64,000 nt of DNA from Chryseobacterium taklimakanense (GTDB taxonomy: Bacteria; Bacteroidota; Bacteroidia; Flavobacteriales; Weeksellaceae). Made by a program: the position numbers and the translations under genes. Below the pieces are notes generated by a model. It worked only from the letters and a program-made list of their open reading frames with translations. It had not been told where the DNA came from and made no database searches. Below, piece by piece: positions 16,504-25,377 of the stretch. The stretch covers positions 310,001 through 374,000 of the forward strand of contig NZ_LT906465.1 of NCBI RefSeq assembly GCF_900187185.1. The letters are read 5' to 3'. Numbering within the stretch: the stretch's first letter is position 1; the number at the start of each line of letters is the position of its first letter.

Positions 16504-16956
16504 ATGGAAAAAAACAATAAGGAAAAAGTAGAAAATGTAGACCTTATTCTGAAGTCTACCTGGTTGGCTGTCTCGAAGATGTTCTCCGAAATGGCTTCAG
16601 AGTACGACACAACAACAGTGCAGGCGCTAACCCTACTTAAAATTGATCCCAAAGAAGGTACACGAAGCACCAACCTCGGCCCAAAAATGGCGATTGAACC
16701 CACTTCGCTAACCCGGATCATCAAGCTTTTGGAAGACAATGGCTATATCTATAAAGAAAAAACGACTTCTGACAAGCGTGAAGTAATCATTAAGCTGACT
16801 GAAAAAGGCTTACAGCACCGTAATATTTCAAAAGATGTGGTGGTGAATTTCAACAGAGCCATTACGGAAAAAGTGTCTCCGGAAAAGCTTCAGAACTTTA
16901 AGGAAGTGATGGACATCATTCTGAAAACAGCAAACGAATTAAATAAAAGAAAATAA
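16504..16956 (+). CDS. MarR-family transcriptional regulator of beta-oxidation genes
   Basis: 150 residues. A winged helix-turn-helix is seen in TNLGPKMAIEPTSLTRIIKLLEDNGYI (recognition helix) and the wing DKREVIIKLTEKG with the usual Asp/Arg pair. The terminal helices form the dimer interface. It is the first gene of an operon with the FadN-like, thiolase and acyl-CoA dehydrogenase genes and starts 8 bases before the next gene. Matching palindromes lie before itself and before etfBA. The likely role is a repressor of fatty acid degradation relieved by an acyl-CoA; the ligand is inferred from context only. Confidence 0.9.
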   Translation: MEKNNKEKVENVDLILKSTWLAVSKMFSEMASEYDTTTVQALTLLKIDPKEGTRSTNLGPKMAIEPTSLTRIIKLLEDNGYIYKEKTTSDKREVIIKLTEKGLQHRNISKDVVVNFNRAITEKVSPEKLQNFKEVMDIILKTANELNKRK

Positions 16957-16964
16957 GATATTAA

Positions 16965-19358
16965 ATGAAACGAAGAATTAAACACGTAACGGTTCTCGGT
17001 TCAGGAATTATGGGTTCCGGTATTGCAGCGCACTTCGCCAACATTGGTGTGGAGGTGCTTCTGCTCGATATCGTCCCGTTTGAACTCACCGAAGCCGAAC
17101 AGAAGAAAGGTCTTACCAAAGACGACAAAGCCGTAAGAAACAGAATTGCTTCCGAAAACTTTGAGAAACTGAAAAAAGCAAGCCCTGCCCTGCTTTACAC
17201 GCCGAAATTTGCCGACAGAATTACTGTTGGAAACTTCGACGACGATTTGCCGAAAATTAAAAATACCGACTGGATTATTGAGGTGGTGGTTGAAAGACTC
17301 GACATCAAAAAATCGGTTTACGAAAAGATTGAACAGTTCAGAAAACCGGGAACTCTGGTTTCTTCCAATACTTCCGGAATTCCGATCAACCTGCTTGTAG
17401 AAGATAGAAGCGACGACTTCAAGAAATATTTTGCAGGAACGCACTTCTTCAATCCTGTAAGATATTTACCGCTTTTGGAGGTGATTCCGACGCAGTTCAC
17501 CGATCCGGAAATCGCAAAATTCTATATGGAATACGGCGCGAAATTCCTGGGTAAAACAACTGTTCTGGCGAAAGATACTCCAGCTTTTATCGCCAACAGA
17601 ATCGGGGTTTTCTCGATGATGAATCTGCTTCACGAGGTTAAAGGTTTAGGTTTAAATGTGACCGACATCGATAAACTGACCGGTCCGGTAATTGGCCGTC
17701 CGAAATCGGCAACTTTCAGAACCGCTGATGTTGTGGGGCTTGATACCTTGGTAATGGTGGCGAAAGGCGTACATTCCAGCGGTGTGGAACCGAACAATTT
17801 CAACGATGTTTTCCAATTGCCGGATTACATCCAGAAAATGATCGACAATAAATGGCTTGGTTCCAAAACTGAAGGCGGTTTCTACAAAAAAGTGAAAAAC
17901 GCTGAGGGAAAATCTGAAATCCACGGCCTGAACCTGGATACGATGGAATACGAACTTCAGGGTAAATCCAATTTCCCGACGCTGGAACTGACCAAAAATA
18001 TCGACAAGCCGATTGACCGATTCAAGGTGTTAATCGGTGGAAAAGACAAAGCCGGAGAACTGTACAGAAAATCTTTAGGCGCTTTGTTCGCATATGTTTC
18101 GCATAAAGTTCCGGAAATTTCTGACGAAGTTTATAAGATCGACGACGCAATGCGCGCAGGTTTCGGCTGGGAAAACGGTCCTTTCGAAATCTGGGATGCC
18201 GTGGGCGTTCAGAAAGGAATTGAACTTGCCAAGGACGCCGGTTACGACGTTTCCGAATGGGTTAAAAATGTGGAATCTTTCTATAAAGTGAACGAACAGG
18301 GCCACAAAATTTTCTTCGACCAGACCAAATCGAATTACGAAAATATCCCGGGACAGGAAGCCTTCATCATCCTTGATAACATCAGAAAAGACAAAACGCT
18401 TTGGAGCAATTCCGAATCTGCGATCCAGGATTTGGGCGACGGAATCATCAATTTTGAAATCCGTTCCAAAATGAATTCTTTGGGCGGCGGTGTTCTGGAT
18501 GGCTTAAACCGCGCCATCGACATTGCAGAAAAAGAATACGACGGATTGGTTGTTGGAAATCAGGGAGCGAATTTCTCTGTTGGAGCGAATTTAGCGATGA
18601 TTCTAATGATGGCTATTGACCAAGACTGGGACGATTTGAATATGGCGATTGCCTACTTCCAAAAATCGATGATGAGAGTTCGCTACTCCTCCATTCCTGT
18701 GGTGGTTGCACCTTTCGGAATGACTTTAGGAGGTGGCTGCGAAATGACGATGCACGCCGACCGGGTGGTTGCTGCAGCAGAAACTTACATCGGACTGGTG
18801 GAAACCGGTGTTGGTGTAATTCCTGGCGGTGGCGGTACCAAAGAACTGACTTTGAGAACTTCCCGTGAATTCAATAAAGATGATGTGAAGACCAACCGTC
18901 TGCGCGACGCCTTTATGAACATCGCAATGGGTAAAGTAGCGACTTCTGCTTACGAAGCTTACGATATGGGAATTCTGGAGCAGCACAAAGACATTGTGGT
19001 GGTTGATAAAAACCGTCAGATTGCCGAAGCGAAAAAAGTAGCGAAACTCCTTGCTGAACAGGGTTACACGCAGCCAATCGAACAGAAAGTAACCGTTCTT
19101 GGTAAAGACGCGCTTGGTATGTTCTATGTGGGAACCGACCAGATGCTTGCCGGAAACTACATTTCTGAACACGACAAGAAAATCGCTGACAAACTGGGTT
19201 ACGTCATGGTGGGAGGAAATCTTTCCGAACCGACGGTCGTAACAGAACAGTATCTGCTGAACCTTGAAAGAGAAACATTCCTCTCCCTAACCGGTGAAAG
19301 AAAAACGCTTGAGAGAATTCAGTATATGTTACAGAACGGGAAACCGCTGCGCAACTAA
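16965..19358 (+). CDS. 3-hydroxyacyl-CoA dehydrogenase / enoyl-CoA hydratase (FadN-like)
   Basis: 797 residues. The N-terminal NAD-binding dehydrogenase has VLGSGIMGSGIAAHFANIG at residue 10 and the substrate region FAGTHFFNPVRYLPLLEVIP near 155. A second dehydrogenase C-terminal domain follows (FGWENGPFEIWDAVG near 400). The C-terminal crotonase part has SVGANLAMILMM near 545 and PFGMTLGGGCEMTMHADRVVAAAETYIGLVETGVGVIPGGGGTKE near 585-625, with the oxyanion-hole and Glu residues. The dehydrogenase-then-hydratase order is that of FadN rather than E. coli FadB. It performs steps two and three of beta-oxidation and is followed by the thiolase, with a four-helix-bundle cassette between. Confidence 0.95.
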   Translation: MKRRIKHVTVLGSGIMGSGIAAHFANIGVEVLLLDIVPFELTEAEQKKGLTKDDKAVRNRIASENFEKLKKASPALLYTPKFADRITVGNFDDDLPKIKNTDWIIEVVVERLDIKKSVYEKIEQFRKPGTLVSSNTSGIPINLLVEDRSDDFKKYFAGTHFFNPVRYLPLLEVIPTQFTDPEIAKFYMEYGAKFLGKTTVLAKDTPAFIANRIGVFSMMNLLHEVKGLGLNVTDIDKLTGPVIGRPKSATFRTADVVGLDTLVMVAKGVHSSGVEPNNFNDVFQLPDYIQKMIDNKWLGSKTEGGFYKKVKNAEGKSEIHGLNLDTMEYELQGKSNFPTLELTKNIDKPIDRFKVLIGGKDKAGELYRKSLGALFAYVSHKVPEISDEVYKIDDAMRAGFGWENGPFEIWDAVGVQKGIELAKDAGYDVSEWVKNVESFYKVNEQGHKIFFDQTKSNYENIPGQEAFIILDNIRKDKTLWSNSESAIQDLGDGIINFEIRSKMNSLGGGVLDGLNRAIDIAEKEYDGLVVGNQGANFSVGANLAMILMMAIDQDWDDLNMAIAYFQKSMMRVRYSSIPVVVAPFGMTLGGGCEMTMHADRVVAAAETYIGLVETGVGVIPGGGGTKELTLRTSREFNKDDVKTNRLRDAFMNIAMGKVATSAYEAYDMGILEQHKDIVVVDKNRQIAEAKKVAKLLAEQGYTQPIEQKVTVLGKDALGMFYVGTDQMLAGNYISEHDKKIADKLGYVMVGGNLSEPTVVTEQYLLNLERETFLSLTGERKTLERIQYMLQNGKPLRN

Positions 19359-19803
19359 TTGTACAATGTAAAAAGTACAAAGTACAATGTATTTTGAATG
19401 TTTAATTTAAAAAGATGCATAATTTCAGAGAATTGGAGGTTTGGAAAAAAGCAATCGAACTGACCACAGTTTACTATAAAATTTCCAAAAACTTTCCAAA
19501 GGACGAAATTTTCGGATTGACCTCGCAGTCGCGAAGAAGTTTAGTTTCGATTTCTTCAAACATTGCCGAAGGTGCAGGAAGAGATACCGACAAGCAGTTT
19601 GTGCAGTTTCTGTCGGTGGCTTTGGCTTCCTCTTTCGAATTCGAAACTCAATTACTCGTTTCTAAAAATCTGGAATATGTAGATTTTGACAGTTATACTT
19701 TAATTTTTAACGAATTAAGACACATTCAAAATATGTTGATAAAATTGATTAACAAATACAAATCTTAAAAATCATTGTACATATTACATTGTACATTATA
19801 CAA
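19359..19803. mobile_element. Four-helix-bundle gene cassette A flanked by inverted repeats
   Basis: The spacer after the FadN-like gene holds TTGTACAATGTAAAAAGTAC and a second GTACAATGTA (about 19359-19391). The spacer after the small gene holds ATTGTACATATTACATTG and ACATTGTACATTATAC (about 19774-19803). The right side is largely the reverse complement of the left, so the unit can fold back on itself with the gene in the loop. That is the layout of 23S rRNA intervening sequences that encode the same protein family. Mobility is inferred from the layout; it is not proven. Confidence 0.5.
19415..19768 (+). CDS. Four-helix-bundle protein (23S rRNA IVS / S23-type family), copy A
   Basis: 117 residues starting MHNFRELEVWKKAIELT, the hallmark of the family of small four-helix-bundle proteins encoded by 23S rRNA intervening sequences. 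Further family marks are FGLTSQSRRSLVSISSNIAEGAGR near residue 40 and SVALASSFEFETQL near 65. It is related to the accessory bundle proteins of diversity-generating retroelements, but no reverse transcriptase is present here. The molecular role is unknown. It interrupts a beta-oxidation operon, in the same direction, and has its own flanking inverted repeats. Its AT-rich codon use differs from the more GC-rich enzyme genes on either side. Confidence 0.9.
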   Translation: MHNFRELEVWKKAIELTTVYYKISKNFPKDEIFGLTSQSRRSLVSISSNIAEGAGRDTDKQFVQFLSVALASSFEFETQLLVSKNLEYVDFDSYTLIFNELRHIQNMLIKLINKYKS

Positions 19804-19809
19804 CAAAGT

Positions 19810-20988
19810 ATGAAACAAGCATATATAGTTAAAGGATACAGAACAGCGGTAGGAAAAGCACCGAAAGGTTCCCTGCGCTTCACACGTCCTGACGTGATGG
19901 CGGCTACCGTTATCGAAAAACTGATGGCTGAGCTGCCACAGTTAGACAAAAACAGAATCGACGACCTGATCGTTGGAAACGCAATGCCCGAAGCAGAACA
20001 GGGACTGAACGTTGCGCGTCTGATTTCCCTGATGGGTCTTCAGACCGATAAAGTTCCGGGAGTTACCGTCAACAGATACTGCGCGTCTGGCTCTGAAGCC
20101 ATTGCCATTGCCTCTGCAAAAATTCAGGCAGGAATGGCGGACTGCATCATTGCAGGTGGAACAGAATCTATGAGTTACATCCCGATGGGCGGTTACAAGC
20201 CCGTTCCGGAAACGGATGTGGCAAAATCCAACCCGGATTATTACTGGGGAATGGGTTACACCGCAGAAGCCGTTGCCAATCAGTATAAAATTTCCCGTGA
20301 GGAACAGGATGAATTTGCTTTCAATTCTCATCAAAAAGCATTGAAGGCCCTGGAAGAAGGAAAATTCGCCAACCAAATCGTTCCTATTCCGGTAGAATAC
20401 AATTATCTGGATGAAAACCAGAAAATGCAGTCTAAGAAATTCGATTTTGCGGTGGATGAAGGACCAAGGAAAGACACCTCGCTGGAAGGTTTGGCAAAAC
20501 TTCGCCCTGTATTCGCCAACGGTGGTTCGGTAACAGCCGGAAATTCCTCTCAAATGTCAGACGGCGCCGCATTCGTCGTAGTAATGTCTGAAGAAATGGT
20601 GAAGGAATTAGGTTTGGCGCCGGAAGCAAGACTCGTTTCTTACGCTGCAGCGGGCCTTGAACCAAGAATTATGGGAATGGGACCAATCTACGCAATTCCA
20701 AAAGCATTGAAACAAGCAGGCTTGGAACTGAAAGACATCGATTTAATTGAATTGAACGAGGCATTTGCTTCTCAATCTGTTGCGATCAAAAAAGAATTAG
20801 GTCTAAATCCTGAAATTTTGAACGTCAACGGAGGCGCAATTGCTCTTGGTCACCCACTGGGTTGTACCGGAACAAAACTCACCGTTCAGCTCCTGGACGA
20901 AATGCGCCGAAGAGGAAACAAATACGGAATGGTAACGATGTGCGTGGGAACCGGGCAGGGAGCGGCTTCAATCTTTGAGTTGTTATAA
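19810..20988 (+). CDS. Acetyl-CoA C-acyltransferase (thiolase)
   Basis: 392 residues from ATG at 19810; the frame extends upstream into repeat sequence, which is not a credible start. The active-site cysteine is in VNRYCASGSEAIAIA near residue 90, the histidine in NVNGGAIALGHPLGCTG near 350, and the second cysteine in MCVGTGQGAA near 380. It carries out the last step of beta-oxidation, releasing acetyl-CoA. The gene order hydratase/dehydrogenase, thiolase, acyl-CoA dehydrogenase is usual for Flavobacteria; here it is interrupted by two small cassettes. Confidence 0.96.
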   Translation: MKQAYIVKGYRTAVGKAPKGSLRFTRPDVMAATVIEKLMAELPQLDKNRIDDLIVGNAMPEAEQGLNVARLISLMGLQTDKVPGVTVNRYCASGSEAIAIASAKIQAGMADCIIAGGTESMSYIPMGGYKPVPETDVAKSNPDYYWGMGYTAEAVANQYKISREEQDEFAFNSHQKALKALEEGKFANQIVPIPVEYNYLDENQKMQSKKFDFAVDEGPRKDTSLEGLAKLRPVFANGGSVTAGNSSQMSDGAAFVVVMSEEMVKELGLAPEARLVSYAAAGLEPRIMGMGPIYAIPKALKQAGLELKDIDLIELNEAFASQSVAIKKELGLNPEILNVNGGAIALGHPLGCTGTKLTVQLLDEMRRRGNKYGMVTMCVGTGQGAASIFELL

Positions 20989-21419
20989 TTCTGAATTTTG
21001 AATGTTGAGTTTTGAATTGAAATGAAGCCTGAAAATACTATTCGAGATAAATCTTTTGATTTTGCATTGATGATTATTGAATTGTTCAAAATCTGCAAAT
21101 CGCAAAATGAATTTGTCATATCGAAACAGTTGTTAAGAAGCGGCACTAGCATTGGAGCCAATGTTCAGGAAGCAACTGCAGGTTTTTCAAAGAAAGATTT
21201 TCTTTATAAAATGGCGATTGCCAGTAAAGAGGCAAGAGAAACCCAGTATTGGATTTTGCTTCTTTCAAAATCAAAACTTGTAGTTTTTAATGAAGAAAAA
21301 TATTTAACTGAAATTCAAAGTATCGTCAACATTCTAACTTCAATTGTAAAAACAACCAGTGAGAATTTAAACAACACATAACCCAAAATTCAAAATCCAA
21401 AATTTAAAATTATAAAAAA
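20989..21419. mobile_element. Four-helix-bundle gene cassette B flanked by inverted repeats
   Basis: TTCTGAATTTTGAATGTTGA and TTTTGAATTGAA before the small gene (20989-21021) are mirrored by CAAAATTCAAAATCCAAAAT and TTTAAAATTATAA after it (about 21382-21417). The repeat is of a different sequence from cassette A, yet the layout is the same: short gene inside imperfect inverted repeats, inserted in an operon spacer. Confidence 0.5.
21022..21381 (+). CDS. Four-helix-bundle protein (23S rRNA IVS / S23-type family), copy B
   Basis: 119 residues with the second subtype of the same family: IRDKSFDFALMIIELFK at the start, LLRSGTSIGANVQEATAGFSKKDFLYKMAIASKEARETQYWI in the middle. It is only distantly similar to copy A, so the two are independent arrivals and not a local duplication. 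Function unknown. It sits between the thiolase and acyl-CoA dehydrogenase genes and reads with them. Confidence 0.9.
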   Translation: MKPENTIRDKSFDFALMIIELFKICKSQNEFVISKQLLRSGTSIGANVQEATAGFSKKDFLYKMAIASKEARETQYWILLLSKSKLVVFNEEKYLTEIQSIVNILTSIVKTTSENLNNT

Positions 21420-23210
21420 ATGAGCGATACATTACAAAACACATTAAAAGGCGGCGAATTCTTAATTAAAGATTTCGAAGCTCAGGAGATTTTCTCCCTT
21501 GAAGACCTGAACGACGAGCAAAAAATGCTGCGCGAATCCCTTGAAGAATTTATGGAGCGTGAAGTGGTGCCACACCGCGAGCGTTTCGAGAAAAAAGATT
21601 ACGCACTTACTGAGGAAACTATGCGCAAGCTGGGCGAAATGGGAACCTTGGGAATTGCAGTTCCTGAAAATTACGGCGGTCTGGGTATGGGCTTCGTGTC
21701 CACCATGCTGGCTTGCGATATCGTTTCAGGCGCAAACGGTTCTTTGGCTACGGCTTACGGAGCACACACCGGAATCGGTACCCTTCCTATCCTGCTTTAC
21801 GGAACTGAAGAGCAGAAGCAGAAATATCTTCCTGCTTTGGCAATGGGTGAAAAATTCGGAGCATATTGTTTGACTGAGCCGGATGCAGGTTCTGATGCAA
21901 ATTCCGGAAAAACAAAAGCAAGACTTTCTGAAGACGGTCAACACTACATCGTCAACGGACAGAAAATGTGGATCTCCAACGCTGGTTTTGCGGATACATT
22001 CACATTCTTTGCAAAGATTGATGATGACAAAAACATCACCGGTTTCGTGATCAACAGAAGCGAACTGGAAGACCCTGCAAGTTTGACATTAGGTGAAGAG
22101 GAGCACAAACTCGGCATCCGTTCATCTTCTACACGACAGGTATTTTTCAATGATATGAAAGTTCCTGTTGAAAACCTTTTGGGTGAAAGAAACAACGGCT
22201 TCAAAATCGCGCTGAACGCGCTGAATGCGGGCAGAATAAAACTGGCGGCTGCAAATATCGACGGACAAAGAAGAATCCTGAACCACTCTGTCACTTATGC
22301 CAACGAGAGAAAGCAGTTTGGTGTGGCGATTTCCACTTTTGGTGCCATCCGAAAGAAAATTGCAGAAATGGCAACAGGAATATTCGTTTCGGAAGCCGGT
22401 TGCTACAGAGCTGCGAAAAATGTAGAAGACAAAGTTGCTGAACTGATTGCCGGTGGAATGGATCATCAAAAAGCTGAAATGAAAGCTCTTGAAGATTTCG
22501 CAGTGGAATGTTCAATTCTGAAAGTTTTCGTTTCTGATTTAACGCAGAATATCTCTGACGAAGGAATCCAGATATACGGCGGTATGGGCTTCTCTGAAGA
22601 TGCACCAATGGAAGCAGCTTGGAGAGATGCCAGAATCGGCAGAATTTATGAAGGAACCAATGAAATCAACCGTCTTCTTGCCGTAGGAATGCTTATTAAA
22701 AAAGCAATGAAAGGCGAACTTGACCTTCTGAAACCTGCCATGGCAATAGGTAAGGAACTGATGGGAATTCCGTCTTTCGAAGTACCGGACTATTCAGAAT
22801 TCATGTCTGAAGAAAAAGCAATCATCCACAATCTGAAGAAAGTTTTCTTAATGGTTGCGGGGGCAGCACTTCAGAAATACATGACAGATATCGAGAAACA
22901 GCAGCATCTGTTGCTGAACGCCTCTGAAATACTGAACCAGATTTATATGGCAGAATCAGCAGTCTTAAGAGCTGAAAAACATTTCTCAGCCGAGTCAGTG
23001 GAAGCTGCAATGGCTCAGTTAAATCTTTACAAAGCCGTTGAAAAAATTACGGTGGCTGCTAAAGAGGGAATCGTTTCTTTCGCAGAAGGCGACGAACAGA
23101 GAATGATGCTTTCAGGCCTCAGAAGATTCACCAAATACACGAATATGCCGAATGTGGTGGCTCTGACTGAAAAAGTGGCTGCCCATTTCATTGAAAAAGG
23201 GAAGTACTAA
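21420..23210 (+). CDS. Acyl-CoA dehydrogenase
   Basis: 596 residues, the long form found in Bacteroidota and related to the VLCAD type. Motifs: AYCLTEPDAGSDANSGKTKA near residue 155, MWISNAGFADTFTFFAKI near 185, IKLAAANIDGQRRILNHSVTYANERKQFG near 270, and QIYGGMGFSEDAPMEAAWRDARIGRIYEGTNEINR near 385-420 with the catalytic Glu in YEGTNEI. An extra C-terminal helical domain of about 170 residues follows. It introduces the trans-2 double bond and passes electrons to EtfBA. Last gene of the operon, followed by a terminator. Confidence 0.95.
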   Translation: MSDTLQNTLKGGEFLIKDFEAQEIFSLEDLNDEQKMLRESLEEFMEREVVPHRERFEKKDYALTEETMRKLGEMGTLGIAVPENYGGLGMGFVSTMLACDIVSGANGSLATAYGAHTGIGTLPILLYGTEEQKQKYLPALAMGEKFGAYCLTEPDAGSDANSGKTKARLSEDGQHYIVNGQKMWISNAGFADTFTFFAKIDDDKNITGFVINRSELEDPASLTLGEEEHKLGIRSSSTRQVFFNDMKVPVENLLGERNNGFKIALNALNAGRIKLAAANIDGQRRILNHSVTYANERKQFGVAISTFGAIRKKIAEMATGIFVSEAGCYRAAKNVEDKVAELIAGGMDHQKAEMKALEDFAVECSILKVFVSDLTQNISDEGIQIYGGMGFSEDAPMEAAWRDARIGRIYEGTNEINRLLAVGMLIKKAMKGELDLLKPAMAIGKELMGIPSFEVPDYSEFMSEEKAIIHNLKKVFLMVAGAALQKYMTDIEKQQHLLLNASEILNQIYMAESAVLRAEKHFSAESVEAAMAQLNLYKAVEKITVAAKEGIVSFAEGDEQRMMLSGLRRFTKYTNMPNVVALTEKVAAHFIEKGKY

Positions 23211-23232
23211 TTTCTATATGTTATTTTGAATT

Positions 23233-23261
23233 GAAAACGCTCCGAAATTCGGGGCGTTTTC
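23233..23261 (+). terminator. Terminator of the beta-oxidation operon
   Basis: GAAAACGCTCCGAA / TTCGGGGCGTTTTC forms a long stem with one mismatch, followed by TTATT. Confidence 0.85.
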
Positions 23262-23289
23262 TTATTCAGGTCAGAATTTATAGGGAAAA

Positions 23290-23601
23290 TCAATTCAGAA
23301 AATAATTGTAAAACATATTCATAAAACGGTTCATATCCTGCTGCATAGCGGCTGCCAGCAAATACTTGATGCGGAAAAGAACAGGTTCTACCCCATTGGC
23401 AAGTTTCAAAATTTCACGCTCCGGAATAATTCCGTAAAGTTTCCCTTTATAAGCAATATTCAGAGCGTTATCCATCAATGAAACGGTGATACTGCCGAGT
23501 TTTTTGTAATAGGTATTCTCCGAAATGCGTACAAAACCGTCTTCCATCATTTCTGATACAAGCATATTAAATATCTTCTGTGCGTCCGGAGAAAGGCTCA
23601 T
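23290..23601 (-). CDS. Conserved hypothetical protein
   Basis: 103 residues, soluble, no signal. It starts MSLSPDAQKIFNMLVSEMM, has a beta-rich centre (YYKKLGSITVSLMDNALNIAYKGKLYGIIP) and a helical end rich in Met and Phe. It does not match a family I can name. It stands alone between the beta-oxidation operon and a small secreted protein. Confidence 0.65.
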   Translation of the reverse strand: MSLSPDAQKIFNMLVSEMMEDGFVRISENTYYKKLGSITVSLMDNALNIAYKGKLYGIIPEREILKLANGVEPVLFRIKYLLAAAMQQDMNRFMNMFYNYFLN

Positions 23602-23734
23602 TCAAATAAAATTGTGGTAAATTTAATGAAAGTGTTTGATAAGTTCTTTTAAAGTATCCTTAAACTTTTATAATTTAATATGTAATATTCTGATGCTTTT
23701 TGTTGTCCTCTATATAACCACTTTTTTTGTAACC

Positions 23735-24034
23735 ATGAAAACTTTAGCTCTTATTTTTTGTCTTGTCCCGGCAATCTTTTTTTCACAAATCAAAAAAACA
23801 GCTCCTTTGGTGCGAAATGATTCCTTGGTTTCAAAGTTTTATAATGAGAAAGATTCTGCCGGAGTGATTTCCATTCCAAATAAAACGTTTAACAATGAAA
23901 CATTTTATGGATTGATCAGTAAATCAAAAGGAAACGCTGTGGCCATTCCGAACGGCATAAAACGTAAAGATACAGCTCTTGTCAGAAAAACAACATCCCA
24001 AGATGCCATACCACCTACAAAAATAGTTCCCTGA
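23735..24034 (+). CDS. Small secreted hypothetical protein
   Basis: 99 residues from ATG at 23735 with a clear signal peptide, MKTLALIFCLVPAIFFSQ, cleaved near the SQIKK site. The upstream in-frame extension to TTG at 23636 is membrane-like by base composition only and is left out. The mature part is basic with many Lys, Asn and Thr and no cysteine. No family recognised. Confidence 0.6.
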   Translation: MKTLALIFCLVPAIFFSQIKKTAPLVRNDSLVSKFYNEKDSAGVISIPNKTFNNETFYGLISKSKGNAVAIPNGIKRKDTALVRKTTSQDAIPPTKIVP

Positions 24035-24140
24035 CTTTTAATTTAAAATAATTAAGAGATTAAATTTAAAGCAAACTATACCTGTAATTTCGCCAGCAAA
24101 TCAGTCCATTTTTTTTATTTTTACCATAGAAATTAAAGGA

Positions 24141-24584
24141 ATGAACAAGGAACTACTTTTATATAAAGCCATAAAAATTGCCGACAAAGCGCACAAAGGA
24201 CAAAAAGACAAGTACGGCGCACCTTATATTGGGCATGTGATGAGGGTATCCAACAGCGGCAGAACGACAGACGAAAAAATCGTGGGTGCGTTGCATGACC
24301 TGATTGAAGACTGCCCAGACTATGATTACGATTTTCTGCGTGCAGAAGGTTTCCCGGAATATATCCTTTTCGCTATAAAATGTCTTACTAAAACCAGTCC
24401 TGATGAAAATTATGAGGATTTTATTTTAAGAACCGAAAGATCTCCGCTGTCCATAGCTGTAAAACTGAATGATTTGCGCGATAATATGGACATCACCAGA
24501 ATCAACCGTCCGCTTACCGAAAAAGATCTGAAACGGCTCAACAAGTATCTGAAGGCTTACCGTTATCTGACCGAGAAATATTAA
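24141..24584 (+). CDS. HD-domain phosphohydrolase, small SpoT-hydrolase-like
   Basis: 147 residues. It carries the metal-binding pattern of the (p)ppGpp hydrolase HD domain: IADKAHKGQKDKYGAPYIGHVMRV (His), VGALHDLIEDCP (HD and ED) and IAVKLNDLRDNMD (Asp). There is no synthetase or TGS domain, so it is of the small alarmone hydrolase (MESH1-like) type or a related nucleotide phosphohydrolase. Which substrate it hydrolyses cannot be read. It is a lone plus-strand gene, convergent with the DUF2490 gene. Confidence 0.82.
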   Translation: MNKELLLYKAIKIADKAHKGQKDKYGAPYIGHVMRVSNSGRTTDEKIVGALHDLIEDCPDYDYDFLRAEGFPEYILFAIKCLTKTSPDENYEDFILRTERSPLSIAVKLNDLRDNMDITRINRPLTEKDLKRLNKYLKAYRYLTEKY

Positions 24585-24619
24585 ATAAAAGACCCAACAT
24601 TTGTGGAGCTTTTGTCGTT

Positions 24620-25339
24620 TTAATCGGCTCCGGGGAAGTTATAATCCCTGTCATCATCCGTACCGTCGATATTGATGTTGAGCGCCAAATAAATAAAATG
24701 CAGGTTTCGGTTACCTGCGGAAGCAAATTCCCTTTGCCACAAATAACCGGATGCCAAACCGAAATTTTCATCAACCTGATAGCCAATTCCGCCATACAGA
24801 CGGTTTCTGGAAAAAACAGGTTCTGTCTTTGAAGGTGTGAAGAACAGTTCGTCGTACGTGTTGGCAAACACAGTTCCCGGTTCTATTTTTTCACGGTTGA
24901 GCGGCACAGAGATGTTCAGCCTGTAGCGGAAACGCGTTCTGCCGCTGTTTAAATCTTTCTGAGGTTCGTAAAACCAGCTTTTCTCGGCGCGGAAGCGGTT
25001 TTCAAATTTTACGACACCTTTTTTTACATCAATGATATCCTGCAGCCACACACGAAATTCTTCTTTGCTTAATTCCCGGTTTTTGTAGTTTACATATCTT
25101 CCGAGTCCTATAAAAGGTTTGTGGTTTGCACTAAGGTAATAACCTACGCCACCTTTCAGCTCATAATAATCCGGTACTGAATAATCCTCGATTGCGCGCA
25201 GCTGCCCTTCCCCGTAAAGAAAAAATTTAGGGTGGATCTTGTAGGTCAGCGTTACTGAACTGAAGCTCGAAAGATGCTCATTTTGTGCTAAACCTAAGCT
25301 GTATACTGAGAGAAAAATAAATAAAAATGCTGTCCTCAT
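24620..25339 (-). CDS. DUF2490-type outer-membrane beta-barrel protein
   Basis: 239 residues with an N-terminal signal peptide (MRTAFLFIFLSVYSLGLAQ). The rest is a series of amphipathic beta strands ending in aromatic residues (FFLYGEGQLRAI, GGVGYYLS, RYVNYKNR, ENRFRAEKSWFY, RFRYRLNISVPL, NRLYGGIGYQV, GLASGYLWQRE, LHFIYLALNI). This fits the DUF2490 family of presumed outer-membrane barrels. Function unknown. It ends close to the HD gene and is followed upstream by the TonB receptor gene, in the same direction, with a 38-base gap, so the two may be one unit. Confidence 0.82.
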   Translation of the reverse strand: MRTAFLFIFLSVYSLGLAQNEHLSSFSSVTLTYKIHPKFFLYGEGQLRAIEDYSVPDYYELKGGVGYYLSANHKPFIGLGRYVNYKNRELSKEEFRVWLQDIIDVKKGVVKFENRFRAEKSWFYEPQKDLNSGRTRFRYRLNISVPLNREKIEPGTVFANTYDELFFTPSKTEPVFSRNRLYGGIGYQVDENFGLASGYLWQREFASAGNRNLHFIYLALNINIDGTDDDRDYNFPGAD

Positions 25340-25377
25340 AGGACAGCAAATTTATAAATATTAAAAGACATTTCCCT

